This document shows, one piece after another, positions 1-8,491 of a DNA stretch of 64,000 nucleotides. The position numbers and the translations under genes were made by a program. The DNA comes from Planctomycetota bacterium (lineage in GTDB: Bacteria > Planctomycetota > Planctomycetia > Pirellulales > UBA7805), in NCBI GenBank assembly GCA_003389215.1, contig QQVP01000071.1, positions 124,001 through 188,000 of the forward strand, in the 5' to 3' direction. The first letter of the stretch is position 1, and each line of letters opens with the position of its first letter. The notes below the pieces were generated by a model. That model saw only the letters and a list, made by a program, of their open reading frames with translations. It was not told the origin of the DNA and did not search any database.

Positions 1-2
1 CC

Positions 3-1028
3 AAGGCCGAGGTGCGTCGCGGTTTCCTTCGCCGCCGCAAGAAAGAGTTGCAGCTGGTCGAAGAACTGAGCCTGCGGACGCGTCGCGTACGGCCACTGAT
101 GCGACAGCTCCGCGAGTTCGCCGACCGTATGGAGAAACTGCAAAGTCTCATCCGCGAAGAACGCGGACCGGCTGGATCGGCCCAGAAGCTGCGCGGCTAT
201 CGACGCGAGCTGCGCGACTTGATGCTCAAGACGATGGAGAGCCCGAGGAGTCTGCGAAATCGTGTCGACGAGATTTCCCGTCGTCATGAGGAGTACGAGG
301 GCATGAAGCGACAGCTCTCGCGGAGCAATCTGCGGCTGGTCGTGTCGATCGCCAAGAAGTATCGAAATCGCGGTCTCGGTTTCCTCGACCTGATTCAGGA
401 AGGCAACACCGGCCTGATGCGGGCAGTGGACAAGTACGAGTATCGACGTGGTTACAAGTTTTCCACGTATGCCACATGGTGGATTCGCCAGGCGATTACC
501 CGCGCGATTGCCGATCAAGGCCGGACGATTCGTATTCCGGTCCACATGATCGACGTCCTCGGCAAGTTGCGTGGCGCCGCCAAACGCTTCTTGCAGGAAA
601 ACGGTTACCAGCCGACGACCGAAGAGACGGCCCTGGCCGCGGGCATCGATATCGAAGAAGCGCGACGCGTTCTCGACATTGGCCGCAGTCCTGTGAGCCT
701 TGACCGACCGGTGGGCGAAAGCGAAGATAGTAGCTTCGGTGAGTTCATCGAGGATAAAGGTTCCGAGAGTCCCTTGCGTTCGGCGAATCATGGCTTGTTG
801 CGTGAAAAGATCGAGGGCCTGCTCAACACGCTCACCTATCGCGAGCGCGAGATCATTCGTTTGCGATACGGACTCGGCGACGGCTACTCGTATACGCTTG
901 AGGAGGTGGGACGAATCTTCAAGGTTACGCGGGAGCGCGTTCGCCAGATTGAAGCGAAAGCCGTTCGCAAGCTGCAGCATCCGGTGCGAAGCGAGCAGCT
1001 CGCCGGATTCGCGCTTCGCGCCGCGTGA
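3..1028 (+). CDS. rpoD: Primary (RpoD-type) RNA polymerase sigma factor, 5' end missing
   Basis: Sigma-70 family initiation factor that directs RNA polymerase to housekeeping promoters. The reading frame is open to the left window edge, so the N-terminal part is missing; the GTG at position 12 is probably an internal valine codon. The visible part starts with a charged helical segment, then region 2 ([46 protein letters not shown]), region 3 and a complete region 4 helix-turn-helix ([21 protein letters not shown]). Retention of the core-binding and -10-reading segments together with a full region 4 points to a group 1 factor rather than an ECF or flagellar sigma. It ends with a short alanine-rich tail and is followed by a strong intrinsic terminator. 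An upstream dnaG, common in this context, cannot be seen. Confidence 0.9.
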   Translation, partial: KAEVRRGFLRRRKKELQLVEELSLRTRRVRPLMRQLREFADRMEKLQSLIREERGPAGSAQKLRGYRRELRDLMLKTMESPRSLRNRVDEISRRHEEYEGMKRQLSRSNLRLVVSIAKKYRNRGLGFLDLIQEGNTGLMRAVDKYEYRRGYKFSTYATWWIRQAITRAIADQGRTIRIPVHMIDVLGKLRGAAKRFLQENGYQPTTEETALAAGIDIEEARRVLDIGRSPVSLDRPVGESEDSSFGEFIEDKGSESPLRSANHGLLREKIEGLLNTLTYREREIIRLRYGLGDGYSYTLEEVGRIFKVTRERVRQIEAKAVRKLQHPVRSEQLAGFALRAA

Positions 1029-1058
1029 GTCGGACGCGACGCTTGTTGTAACAACAAG

Positions 1059-1089
1059 GCCGCTGACCTTCGGGTCGGCGGCTTTTTTT
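1059..1089 (+). terminator. Intrinsic terminator after the sigma factor gene
   Basis: A 10-bp stem (GCCGCTGACC at 1059-1068, GGTCGGCGGC at 1073-1082, one G-U pair) closes a TTCG tetraloop and is followed directly by seven T residues (1083-1089). This is a textbook rho-independent terminator 30 bp past the sigma factor stop codon. Confidence 0.9.
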
Positions 1090-1151
1090 GTGGCTGCTGA
1101 CCATGACTGACGTACACCGCGGTGACGAACGACCTGGGAGATAAGAGACGC

Positions 1152-1853
1152 ATGTCGGAAATTGTCGAAACGGTTCGCATCCTCCATCGGATTCACCAAC
1201 AGCTGGCGGACCTGCAAGCGCGGCTCGAGGCGGGCCCGCGGAAGATTGCCGTTGCCAAGGCCGCCGTCGCGGCCCGTGAGGCGGAAGCCACCAAGGCGGG
1301 CGAAGATCTACAAGCGGCGCGCGTGGCGGTCGACCAGAAGCAGCTCGAGCTGAAGACGGGCGAGGGCAAGATCGAGGACTTGCGCGTGAAGTTGAACACG
1401 GCCGCCAGCAATGTCGAGTATCAGTCGTTTCTCGAGCAGATTGCCGCGGCGGAAATGGCCAATAGCGTTCTGGAGGACGAAATCCTCGAAGCCCTGGAGA
1501 AGATCGAACAACTGCAGATCGCGGTCGGCGAGGTGAAAACGACGGTTGACACGAGCAAGACGGAGCTGACCAAGTTGGAACAACTCGTCGCGGAAGAAAC
1601 GAGTTCGGTCAAGGCCGACATCGAGCGACTGGGGACGGAGTTGGCCGAGGCCGAGGCCCTGCTCCCGGGGGACTTTCGCGCCGAGTATCAGCGGGTCGTG
1701 AAGAGCAAGGGCGAAGACGCCATGGCCGCGGCCGACGGGGACAATTGCGGCGGATGCTATCAACAGGTGACGCCGAACATGGCCAACGAGCTGCAGTTGG
1801 GACGGGTCGTCACCTGCCGCGCTTGCGGCCGACTTCTCTATCGAGCGGAGTGA
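1152..1853 (+). CDS. Zinc-ribbon coiled-coil protein (DUF164 / C4-type family)
   Basis: A 233-residue protein. Residues 1 to about 185 form a long heptad-rich helical hairpin (many Ala, Glu, Lys, Gln, Leu), and the C-terminus carries a zinc ribbon with two Cys pairs, CGGC and CRAC, about 25 residues apart. This is the architecture of the widespread DUF164 / zf-RING_7 family, whose members are thought to act as nucleic-acid- or protein-binding adaptors; the biochemical role is not established. The ATG at 1152 is preferred to an upstream GTG at 1122 because a GGGAG ribosome site lies just before it and the family normally starts with a short polar stretch leading into the coil. It sits between the sigma factor and greA, so a link to transcription is plausible but only inferred. 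Confidence 0.8.
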   Translation: MSEIVETVRILHRIHQQLADLQARLEAGPRKIAVAKAAVAAREAEATKAGEDLQAARVAVDQKQLELKTGEGKIEDLRVKLNTAASNVEYQSFLEQIAAAEMANSVLEDEILEALEKIEQLQIAVGEVKTTVDTSKTELTKLEQLVAEETSSVKADIERLGTELAEAEALLPGDFRAEYQRVVKSKGEDAMAAADGDNCGGCYQQVTPNMANELQLGRVVTCRACGRLLYRAE

Positions 1854-2000
1854 CTCTCGATCGCCGCCAAGCGGCGCGATGCGGGACAGCGGAGCGTCGC
1901 CGGGCCCGCCGCACGAGCCGTCCGCACGTCGTCGCCCAGCACCGCAGCGCCTGGGAATCGCTGACTTTACAGGCGGCACCCCGGGCGACATAATGGCCGC

Positions 2001-2025
2001 AGGTCTCTGGTGGGAGACCTTTTTT
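2001..2025 (+). terminator. Intrinsic terminator between the zinc-ribbon gene and greA
   Basis: Stem AGGTCTC (2001-2007) and GAGACCT (2014-2020) with a TGGTGG loop, followed by a run of T residues to 2025. It lies about 150 bp beyond the zinc-ribbon gene and 33 bp before the greA start, so it may end the upstream transcript or attenuate greA. Confidence 0.75.
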
Positions 2026-2057
2026 CGTAAGTGCGAGTTTCAGCGGGAGTCGACGAG

Positions 2058-2537
2058 ATGATGGAACGTATCCCCATGACGCGAACGGGCTACGAGAAAA
2101 TTCGTAGCGAGTTGCATCGTCTCGAGAATGTGGAAATGCCGGCGATCACCCAGCGGGTGGCCGACGCGCGGGCCGAAGGCGACCTGAGCGAGAACGCCGA
2201 GTATCACGGTGCCCGCGAGTCGCAGGGGATGCTGCAGGCCAAGATCAATCAGCTCAAGGACAAGTTGTCCCGGGCCGACCTGATCGATCCGTCGACGCTG
2301 CCGAAGGACCAGGTTGGGTTCGGCTGCACGGTCGTGGTCAAGGATCTCGACTTCGACGATGAAGAGACATTCATCCTGGTCGGGGCGGGCGAAGAAGATT
2401 ACGACGAGGGTCGTATCCTGGTGACCAGCCCGCTGGCCCAGGGGCTGATCGGCAAGAAGGCCGGGGACAAAGTCGAGATCGAGGTGCCGGCCGGCACCAT
2501 GAAGTTCGAAGTGCTCACGATCAGCTTCGAAGAGTAG
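2058..2537 (+). CDS. greA: Transcription elongation factor GreA
   Basis: A 159-residue protein of standard GreA length. It stimulates the intrinsic RNA cleavage activity of RNA polymerase to rescue backtracked complexes. The N-terminal coiled coil carries the acidic tip with the diagnostic [14 protein letters not shown] motif, and the C-terminal FKBP-like domain has the usual [14 protein letters not shown] segment. The ATG at 2058 is chosen over an upstream in-frame GTG at 2031 because GCGGGAG lies at normal spacing and the protein then starts like other GreA proteins (two ATGs are adjacent, 2058 and 2061). It converges with the RND pump gene, with only 22 bp between the stop codons. Confidence 0.96.
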   Translation: MMERIPMTRTGYEKIRSELHRLENVEMPAITQRVADARAEGDLSENAEYHGARESQGMLQAKINQLKDKLSRADLIDPSTLPKDQVGFGCTVVVKDLDFDDEETFILVGAGEEDYDEGRILVTSPLAQGLIGKKAGDKVEIEVPAGTMKFEVLTISFEE

Positions 2538-2559
2538 CGGGCAACCAGCAGGACGCCTA

Positions 2560-5500
2560 CTAGTCGCCGATCTCGATTACCGGGGCCGCTTCCAGTTCCG
2601 CGGCTTCGCGCTCGGCCCGACGACGGGCCCAGCGATCGCTCCAGTTGTAGGCGTAGCTGTACGAGACCGGCACGACCAACAGCGTCAGCATCGTGGCGAA
2701 GCCGAGTCCGAAACAAATCGCCGTGGTGAGCGGCTGCCAGAACTCCGCCCCTCCCGAGAGATTCAAGAGCAGCGGAAGCAGGCCGCCGATGGTAGTCACC
2801 GTGGTGAGCAGCACCGGCCGCAGTCGATTGATGCCCGCATCCATGATCGCGTCTTTCACCGCCAATCCGCGGCGGCGGGCCCGGTTGGTGAAGTCGACCA
2901 TGACGATCGAGTCGTTCACCACGATGCCGGTCAGGGCGACCAGCCCGATAAAGGATGCGAGTGAAAAGGAGAAGTCGAGTATCCAGTGGCCGGCCACCAC
3001 GCCGACGAAACTGAGCGGCACCGCCAAGAGGACGAGAAACGTCTGGCGAAAGCTGTTGAATTGCAGCACCAGGATCGAGAAGATCAGCACGACCGCGATC
3101 AGCATGGAGATGAGCAGGTAGCGAAAGTTCTTGTCCCGCTCCTCGTTCTCGCCGGTGAACTCCGCGCGCACGCCTTCCGCTGCGGAGCCGGGGACGCCGA
3201 TGAAGACGGCGTTCGAACTGGTCTTCGGCGTCGTCGCGGCAAGGACTCCGAGGCGAATCCGATCGAAGAAGCCGAGGTCTTCCTGCTGTGCGGCGACGTC
3301 CTCGCCGATGGTGCTCACCAGTCGGAAGCCGAGTTCCGGCATCACCTCGTTCTCAAGCTGGGCGAAAATCACATCGGGCGAGACGCGAGGCGGCCGTTCC
3401 TTGAACAAATCGCGGATGGTCTGCAGGAACGTCTTGCGTACCGGGCTCTTCTCGGGTTCGAGAATGTTGCAATGGGCCGTGACCGCGCGATCGCGGTTGT
3501 AGCGGTTGATGCTGTACAGCCCCGCGCCGCGTTCGATGTGGGCCAGCTCTCCGACAGTGGCTCGACTGCCGTCGGCGGCGGTGAGCATGAGTCGCTCGAT
3601 GTCTTCCTTCGACTGCTGATACTCGGGGGCCACCTGCAGCCGGAGCGTGACGTCTTCGTCGTCGATATTGAGCTGGATACGCGTGTCGCCGAGGATCGCG
3701 GTTTGCACGGCCTGGGCCACCTGGGCGTCGGTCGCATTGAACAGACCGGCCACCTGCGGAATCGGATCGATCGTGATCTCGGGGTTGTTGCGGCGATAGT
3801 CGCTGCCGTGGTCGATCGTTCCCTCCATGTCCTTGAGCTGGGCGACGACCTTTTCGCCCAAGTTGCCGAGCTGTTCGAGGTTCTTTCCGGTAAGGCGAAC
3901 GGCGACCTTGAACCCGCCTGGAGGCCCTTCCTCGACCTCTTCGATCGAGATCTTCATGCCCGGCCACGGTTTGATGTCGTCGCGCAGCTGCTTGATGATG
4001 TCGTCCTCGTGCCGCTCGCGATCGAGCGGCGAACGAAGCTCGACCATCACGGTGGCGAATTCCGGTCCCGTGGCGGGGTCGGTCTCCAGGCGACTGGCGA
4101 GTCCTTCGGACGCCCCGATCGCCGAGACGTAGTTGACCAGGTCGCCGTCGCTCCGCAGGCGTTCGAGCCCCTCGATAATCGCATCCTGGGCGGCCACCGT
4201 CTCCTCGATGCTGTAGCCGAGCGGCAGTTCGTAGCGGACTTCGAATTGCCCGCGGTCGCTGGCCGGAAAGAAGTCGAAACCGATCTGCTGAATGGTGACA
4301 TAGGCCAGCATCACGGCGCCGATGCTGCCGAGGACGACCGTCCAGCGATGACGCAGCCCGAAGCCCAACACGGCCGCGTAGAGCCGCGTAAAGAGTCCGT
4401 GAGGCCGCAAGAACGTTTCCGCCTCGTCGTCGGCCGTTGCTGCCGCGCGAGCGCGGGCCGCGCGGGTGGCGGCGTGTTCCTGCCGCGAATACCAGTAGGC
4501 GGCCAGCACCGGAATCAGGTAGTGGTCGACGAGAATCGAGCCGAGCAACGCCACCGTGACGACCTTCGGCATCACGCTCATGAAGTCGCCCATGATGCCC
4601 GGCACCAACAGCATCGGCAGATAAGCGGCAACCGTCGTCAGGTCGGCGGCAATCACCGGCAGGCTGACCTCGTCGATGCCGTTCTTGGCGGCCTCGAGCG
4701 GGGGCTCGCCCATTTCGATGTGCCGGTGGATGTTCTCGGCAACGATAATCGCCCCGTCGACGACCATTCCCAGCACCAGGATGTAGCTGAAGATGACCAT
4801 GTTCGAGACGGGCACGTCGAACGCGAACAGAAAGATCAACGCGATGGCACAGCTGATCGGAATCGCGGTGAGCACGATAATCGCAACCCGCAGGCCCATC
4901 GTCCAGGCCAGAATGACCAACACCAGCATGGCGCCAAAGATGAAGCTGGAGCCGAGCACGCGAAACATCAAGGCGATTTCCTGCGATGTATCACGACTGG
5001 TCGAGAACTTGATGTGCGGATAGCGGAGCTGCATCTCCTGCACCTTGGCGTTGATCTTGCGAGCCGCGTCCAGGGTGTTGATGTCGGCTTCCTTGTTGAC
5101 GATGATCGACGCGCACTCCTGCCCGTCGAGCTGCGCGACGTTCTGTCGTCGCCGATAGGTGTCGATCACCGAGGCGACGTCGCGGACGTGAATCAGATGG
5201 CCGTCTTGCTGGCTGACGACCGCTTCGCGAATGTCCTCCACGCCCCGCAACTTCGTCTCGCTGCGTACCTGAGCGTTGTAGCGGCCGGTATCGAGTTGGC
5301 CGCCGGGAAGCTCGGCGTGGTAGTCGGCCAAGGTGCGATGAAAATCGGCAATCGTCAGCCCATATTCCGCGGCCAGGTCGGGGTGAATGTTGACGTGAAT
5401 CTCACGCTCGCGGCCCCCGAAGAGTTGGGTATTCGACACGCCTGGGAGCGTATTCAGCTCGTCTTCGACCTCCTCGGCGATCTGCTTTAGCCGACGCGGG

Positions 5501-5952
5501 TCGAAGCCGTCGGGTGCCGAGAGATTGACCAGCATGATCGGCGTGTTCTCGAAGTCGATGTCCATGATCCGCGGTTGAACTTCCCGGCCGGCGGGCAGTT
5601 CGTTGCGGATCTCATCGACCAGGTGCTTCACATTGGCGCGGGCCTCTTTCGGAGTAATCCCGTCGAGGAAGACGACCTGCGTGACGCTTGAGCCGCGCAT
5701 GCTGTTGGACGCGACGAAGTCGACATTGTTGAGCGAGTCGAGCGCGTCTTCGACCTTGCGCGTGATCTCGACTTCGGTCTCCTCGGGGCTCGCTCCCGGA
5801 TAGGGAATTGCGACCAACACGACCGCCTTGGTGATGCCGGGCGTGCGCTGCACGGGAACCGTGAAGGCGGCAATCGCGGCGAGCACCAAAACGAGCACGG
5901 TCGCCACAATGACGACGCGCGGGCGGTCGATGGCTTCGCGGCTGAAGAGCAT
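2560..5952 (-). CDS. RND-family efflux transporter permease (AcrB/HAE1 type)
   Basis: A 1130-residue inner-membrane proton-driven exporter. It has the duplicated RND layout: an N-terminal membrane helix, a large periplasmic loop, a block of helices with LVLGMVVDGAIIVAENIHR in TM4, a second periplasmic loop, and a C-terminal block with TGIVVNDSIVMVDFTNRARR in TM10. TM4 has Asp-Gly where AcrB has the Asp pair, and TM10 has Asn-Asp-Ser where AcrB has its Lys, so proton relay may differ from the Enterobacterial pump. The sequence fits the broad HAE1 branch rather than heavy-metal CusA. The start ATG at 5952 gives a short cytoplasmic leader before TM1. It lies 52 bp downstream of its adaptor gene; no outer-membrane TolC-like gene is present in the window. 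Confidence 0.93.
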   Translation of the reverse strand: MLFSREAIDRPRVVIVATVLVLVLAAIAAFTVPVQRTPGITKAVVLVAIPYPGASPEETEVEITRKVEDALDSLNNVDFVASNSMRGSSVTQVVFLDGITPKEARANVKHLVDEIRNELPAGREVQPRIMDIDFENTPIMLVNLSAPDGFDPRRLKQIAEEVEDELNTLPGVSNTQLFGGREREIHVNIHPDLAAEYGLTIADFHRTLADYHAELPGGQLDTGRYNAQVRSETKLRGVEDIREAVVSQQDGHLIHVRDVASVIDTYRRRQNVAQLDGQECASIIVNKEADINTLDAARKINAKVQEMQLRYPHIKFSTSRDTSQEIALMFRVLGSSFIFGAMLVLVILAWTMGLRVAIIVLTAIPISCAIALIFLFAFDVPVSNMVIFSYILVLGMVVDGAIIVAENIHRHIEMGEPPLEAAKNGIDEVSLPVIAADLTTVAAYLPMLLVPGIMGDFMSVMPKVVTVALLGSILVDHYLIPVLAAYWYSRQEHAATRAARARAAATADDEAETFLRPHGLFTRLYAAVLGFGLRHRWTVVLGSIGAVMLAYVTIQQIGFDFFPASDRGQFEVRYELPLGYSIEETVAAQDAIIEGLERLRSDGDLVNYVSAIGASEGLASRLETDPATGPEFATVMVELRSPLDRERHEDDIIKQLRDDIKPWPGMKISIEEVEEGPPGGFKVAVRLTGKNLEQLGNLGEKVVAQLKDMEGTIDHGSDYRRNNPEITIDPIPQVAGLFNATDAQVAQAVQTAILGDTRIQLNIDDEDVTLRLQVAPEYQQSKEDIERLMLTAADGSRATVGELAHIERGAGLYSINRYNRDRAVTAHCNILEPEKSPVRKTFLQTIRDLFKERPPRVSPDVIFAQLENEVMPELGFRLVSTIGEDVAAQQEDLGFFDRIRLGVLAATTPKTSSNAVFIGVPGSAAEGVRAEFTGENEERDKNFRYLLISMLIAVVLIFSILVLQFNSFRQTFLVLLAVPLSFVGVVAGHWILDFSFSLASFIGLVALTGIVVNDSIVMVDFTNRARRRGLAVKDAIMDAGINRLRPVLLTTVTTIGGLLPLLLNLSGGAEFWQPLTTAICFGLGFATMLTLLVVPVSYSYAYNWSDRWARRRAEREAAELEAAPVIEIGD

Positions 5953-6004
5953 GGCAGCTTAGGTGCGATTCGAGTCGGTGCGAGCGGGTCGCCGTCGGGT
6001 CGCT

Positions 6005-7366
6005 TTAGGGATCGTCGCGCTGACGTTCCGCCGCTCGAGGATTCGGCAATCCCGGACTGTCGTAGGCCTCGGCGTCGGGTCCGTATTCGGGAACGTAGTC
6101 GTCGTTGTCCAGCTCGACCTCGTCGGTCTCGACGATCTGAACGGGGCGGCCCGCGACGAGACGGTGCTGACCGCGAACGACCACGTTTTGGTGTTCCGGC
6201 GGCAGGTCGAGAAGCACCAGCTCGCGATCCTGTTCGATCCAGCCGCTCAACTGATAGCGGTGGGCGGAATACGACCGGGTGTCGTCGACGGGCGTCACGG
6301 GTCCACCATGGGGCCGGTCGTCTTCACGGACCGTGAAGATGAAGGCGACCTTGTGCTTGCGACCCGTCTTGGGATCGCGCTCCGTGCGAAAGAGAACGCT
6401 CGAGGTGGGAATGCGGTAGCCGTCGACTTGCTGCACCACGACGCTGGCCAGTCCGATCAGGCCGGGCTTCAAATCGCGGTCGGAATTGTTGACCACGACC
6501 TCGACGTCGAACAGCTTCGAGACCTCGTTCTCGGTCTCGGCGACTTGCTTGACCCGGCCGCTGCGGCTGCGCCAGGGATTGCCGAAAGTGTCGCGCCCAA
6601 TGAACTCGATCTGAACCGCTTGTCCCGGGCGAATCGCGCGGATCTTCGACTCGGGGACTCCGAGCATCAAGAGCACGCGGTCGACTTGGACGAGCTTGAA
6701 CACGGCGTCGTGCTGGCGTACCGACTCGCCCATTTGCGCGTAACGCTTGGCGATCACTCCGTCGACCGGGGAGATGATGCGGGCATCTTCGAGATTGCGA
6801 CCGATCTGCGCGGCGACGGCCTCGGTCATCTTGACCCTCGCACGGGCCTCCTTCCAGCGCGTGACGCGATCTTCATAGTCTTCGGTGGAGATCAGGCCGC
6901 CACCCTTTTCCTGAAGCTCGCGACCACGCCGGTAGTCGGCGTCGGCTTTCTCCAATTGCGTCTTGGCCGAGTCGAGTTGTGCGGTGACTTCGAGGAGCTT
7001 CGCCTTCAGCAAACGATCGTCGAGTTGAGCGAGCAGCTGGCCTTTGCGCACCGCCATCCCCTCGTCCAGATACTCGCCGTCGTCCGACTTGCCGAACTGG
7101 AGCAGGCGACCGGCCATTTCGAAGCCGAGCGTGAAGGACTCGTAGGGCACGAGTCGCCCCGAGAACTTGTCGACGATGCGGACGCGCTCCTCTTCAATGC
7201 GTCGCACCGTGACGGGGGTCTTGGTGAGCTTGACCTCGACCTCGTTCGCCGCCTGAGCGGGCGGATCGTCGCTCCTCCAGGTGAGCGTGACCGCGACCAT
7301 CACGGCCGCCGCCACGCAGGTCACCGCCAATAAACTGAGAAAGTTCCAGACTCGACGTAACATCAA
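6005..7366 (-). CDS. RND efflux periplasmic adaptor (HlyD/MFP family)
   Basis: A 453-residue membrane-fusion protein that links the inner-membrane pump to an outer-membrane channel. Residues 10-30 form a single N-terminal membrane anchor. Then come the first half of the barrel-sandwich hybrid (GRLVPYESFTLGFEMAGRL), a helical hairpin rich in Ala, Lys and Glu (about 120-200), the second half-motif (ARIISPVDGVIAKRYAQMGE), and a beta-barrel domain. The C-terminal 60 residues are Asp-, Asn- and Pro-rich and look disordered. It is the first gene of a two-gene operon with the RND permease. A perfect palindrome about 75 bp upstream is a candidate repressor site. Confidence 0.9.
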   Translation of the reverse strand: MMLRRVWNFLSLLAVTCVAAAVMVAVTLTWRSDDPPAQAANEVEVKLTKTPVTVRRIEEERVRIVDKFSGRLVPYESFTLGFEMAGRLLQFGKSDDGEYLDEGMAVRKGQLLAQLDDRLLKAKLLEVTAQLDSAKTQLEKADADYRRGRELQEKGGGLISTEDYEDRVTRWKEARARVKMTEAVAAQIGRNLEDARIISPVDGVIAKRYAQMGESVRQHDAVFKLVQVDRVLLMLGVPESKIRAIRPGQAVQIEFIGRDTFGNPWRSRSGRVKQVAETENEVSKLFDVEVVVNNSDRDLKPGLIGLASVVVQQVDGYRIPTSSVLFRTERDPKTGRKHKVAFIFTVREDDRPHGGPVTPVDDTRSYSAHRYQLSGWIEQDRELVLLDLPPEHQNVVVRGQHRLVAGRPVQIVETDEVELDNDDYVPEYGPDAEAYDSPGLPNPRAAERQRDDP

Positions 7367-7744
7367 CCGCGTGCCTCTTCGTTTCCTGCACGAGGGCAGG
7401 CGACTGTCGACGGAATCGATTGGAGCCGTACAGCAGTCTTTTGTTAGCTAGCTAACGAAATAGTAGTTTTCTGGACAGGCGAAGGCAAGCCAAATCGCCG
7501 ACGCAGTAGTGTAGTAGCACGCCACCTATTTAGTTTACCTGCCCGAAGCTACAACGGCTTCAAATTGCTGATCGACGTGCTCAATCACGGTTGCCAGGAA
7601 GCCAGCACGGGATCGCCATCCCAGATGCCGGCCGCTGCTGGCGGCGTTTCGTGTCGCGACTGCACAGGTGTCTCCCCTCGATGTGGGGCTGCGTCACAGA
7701 GCACTGGGGAAGTCCTTGCCCTGTGGCGAAAAAACTCTAGTGGC
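7367..7744. other. Intergenic region upstream of the efflux operon
   Basis: About 380 bp with lower GC than its surroundings between yggS and the adaptor gene, both on the minus strand. It holds the palindrome at 7443-7456 and A/T-rich stretches suited to a promoter. No credible gene or clear terminator for yggS was found. Confidence 0.5.
7443..7456. promoter_or_regulatory. Perfect 14-bp palindrome, candidate operator of the efflux operon
   Basis: GTTAGCTAGCTAAC is perfectly self-complementary and lies in an A/T-rich stretch about 76 bp upstream of the adaptor start codon. RND operons are commonly controlled by TetR- or MarR-type repressors that bind such sites. No regulator gene is adjacent, so it would have to act in trans. 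Function is inferred from position and symmetry only. Confidence 0.45.
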
Positions 7745-8452
7745 TCAATCCGGCACCCCTTCATAGAGCGCGCGACCCACGCGTATCAGTGTGGCCCCTT
7801 CGAGAATCGCCTGCGGATAGTCGTTGCTCATGCCCATCGACAATTCGTCGAGTCGCACGTTGGGCGGCGCGCGGTCGACCAACTCGTCGCGAAGCCGGCG
7901 CAAGGCCGCAAAGTCGCGTCGGGCGACCTCGGCTCCACCTTCGCGATGGGCCATGGTCATCAGCCCGCACACCTGTACGTGAGGATACTTCCCGGCTCGT
8001 TCGACGACCTCGCGCACATTCGCCGGGGCGAAGCCGTGCTTCTCCGCATCGCCGGAGATGTTTACCTCCAATAGGACGTTAGCAGGCCGAGGGAGGTTCA
8101 CCGCTTCGCGATCCATTTCCTGCAGCAGGCGCGTGCTATCGACCGAATGGGTAAGCTGCACTGCGGGTAAGGTGCGGCGGACCTTGTTGCGTTGCAGGTG
8201 ACCGACCAGGTGCCACTCGACGTCGAGGTCGGCCAGGGCGTCGGCCTTTTCCCAAAGCGCTTGGGGACGGCTTTCGCCCAAGCTTCGGCAGCCGGCGGCA
8301 ACCAGGTCGCGAACGACGTCGGTGTCGACATACTTGGTTACCGCCACGAGCCGAACGTCGTCGGGCGATCGACCTGCCTGAGCCGCGGCGGTCGCCATCG
8401 CATCGTGGACAGCCGCAAGGTTACGTTCGACAGTTCGGAGGCGATCCGACAT
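7745..8452 (-). CDS. yggS: YggS-family PLP-binding protein (PLP homeostasis protein)
   Basis: A 235-residue alanine-racemase-fold protein that binds pyridoxal 5'-phosphate and buffers the cellular PLP pool; no catalytic reaction is firmly known for the family. The PLP-lysine context VRLVAVTKYVD near residue 40, the internal LGESRPQAL (usually GENYVQE), HLVGHLQRNKVR and the C-terminal LSMGMSNDYPQAI motif are all present, and the length is typical. It lies 39 bp downstream of the long uncharacterised gene on the same strand and may be co-transcribed with it. Confidence 0.93.
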   Translation of the reverse strand: MSDRLRTVERNLAAVHDAMATAAAQAGRSPDDVRLVAVTKYVDTDVVRDLVAAGCRSLGESRPQALWEKADALADLDVEWHLVGHLQRNKVRRTLPAVQLTHSVDSTRLLQEMDREAVNLPRPANVLLEVNISGDAEKHGFAPANVREVVERAGKYPHVQVCGLMTMAHREGGAEVARRDFAALRRLRDELVDRAPPNVRLDELSMGMSNDYPQAILEGATLIRVGRALYEGVPD

Positions 8453-8491
8453 GATCGAGGTACGTGGCCCGTGCCAGCGGTGACGCGGCGG

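Noticed and set aside
1854-2000. RNase P RNA or another structured RNA before greA
   Set aside because: Region too short and lacks conserved RNase P motifs; only the terminator at 2001-2025 is supported.
2986-5490. Long open frame on the plus strand opposite the RND gene
   Set aside because: Its protein is low-complexity and matches no family; it is the antisense of a well-supported gene in high-GC DNA.
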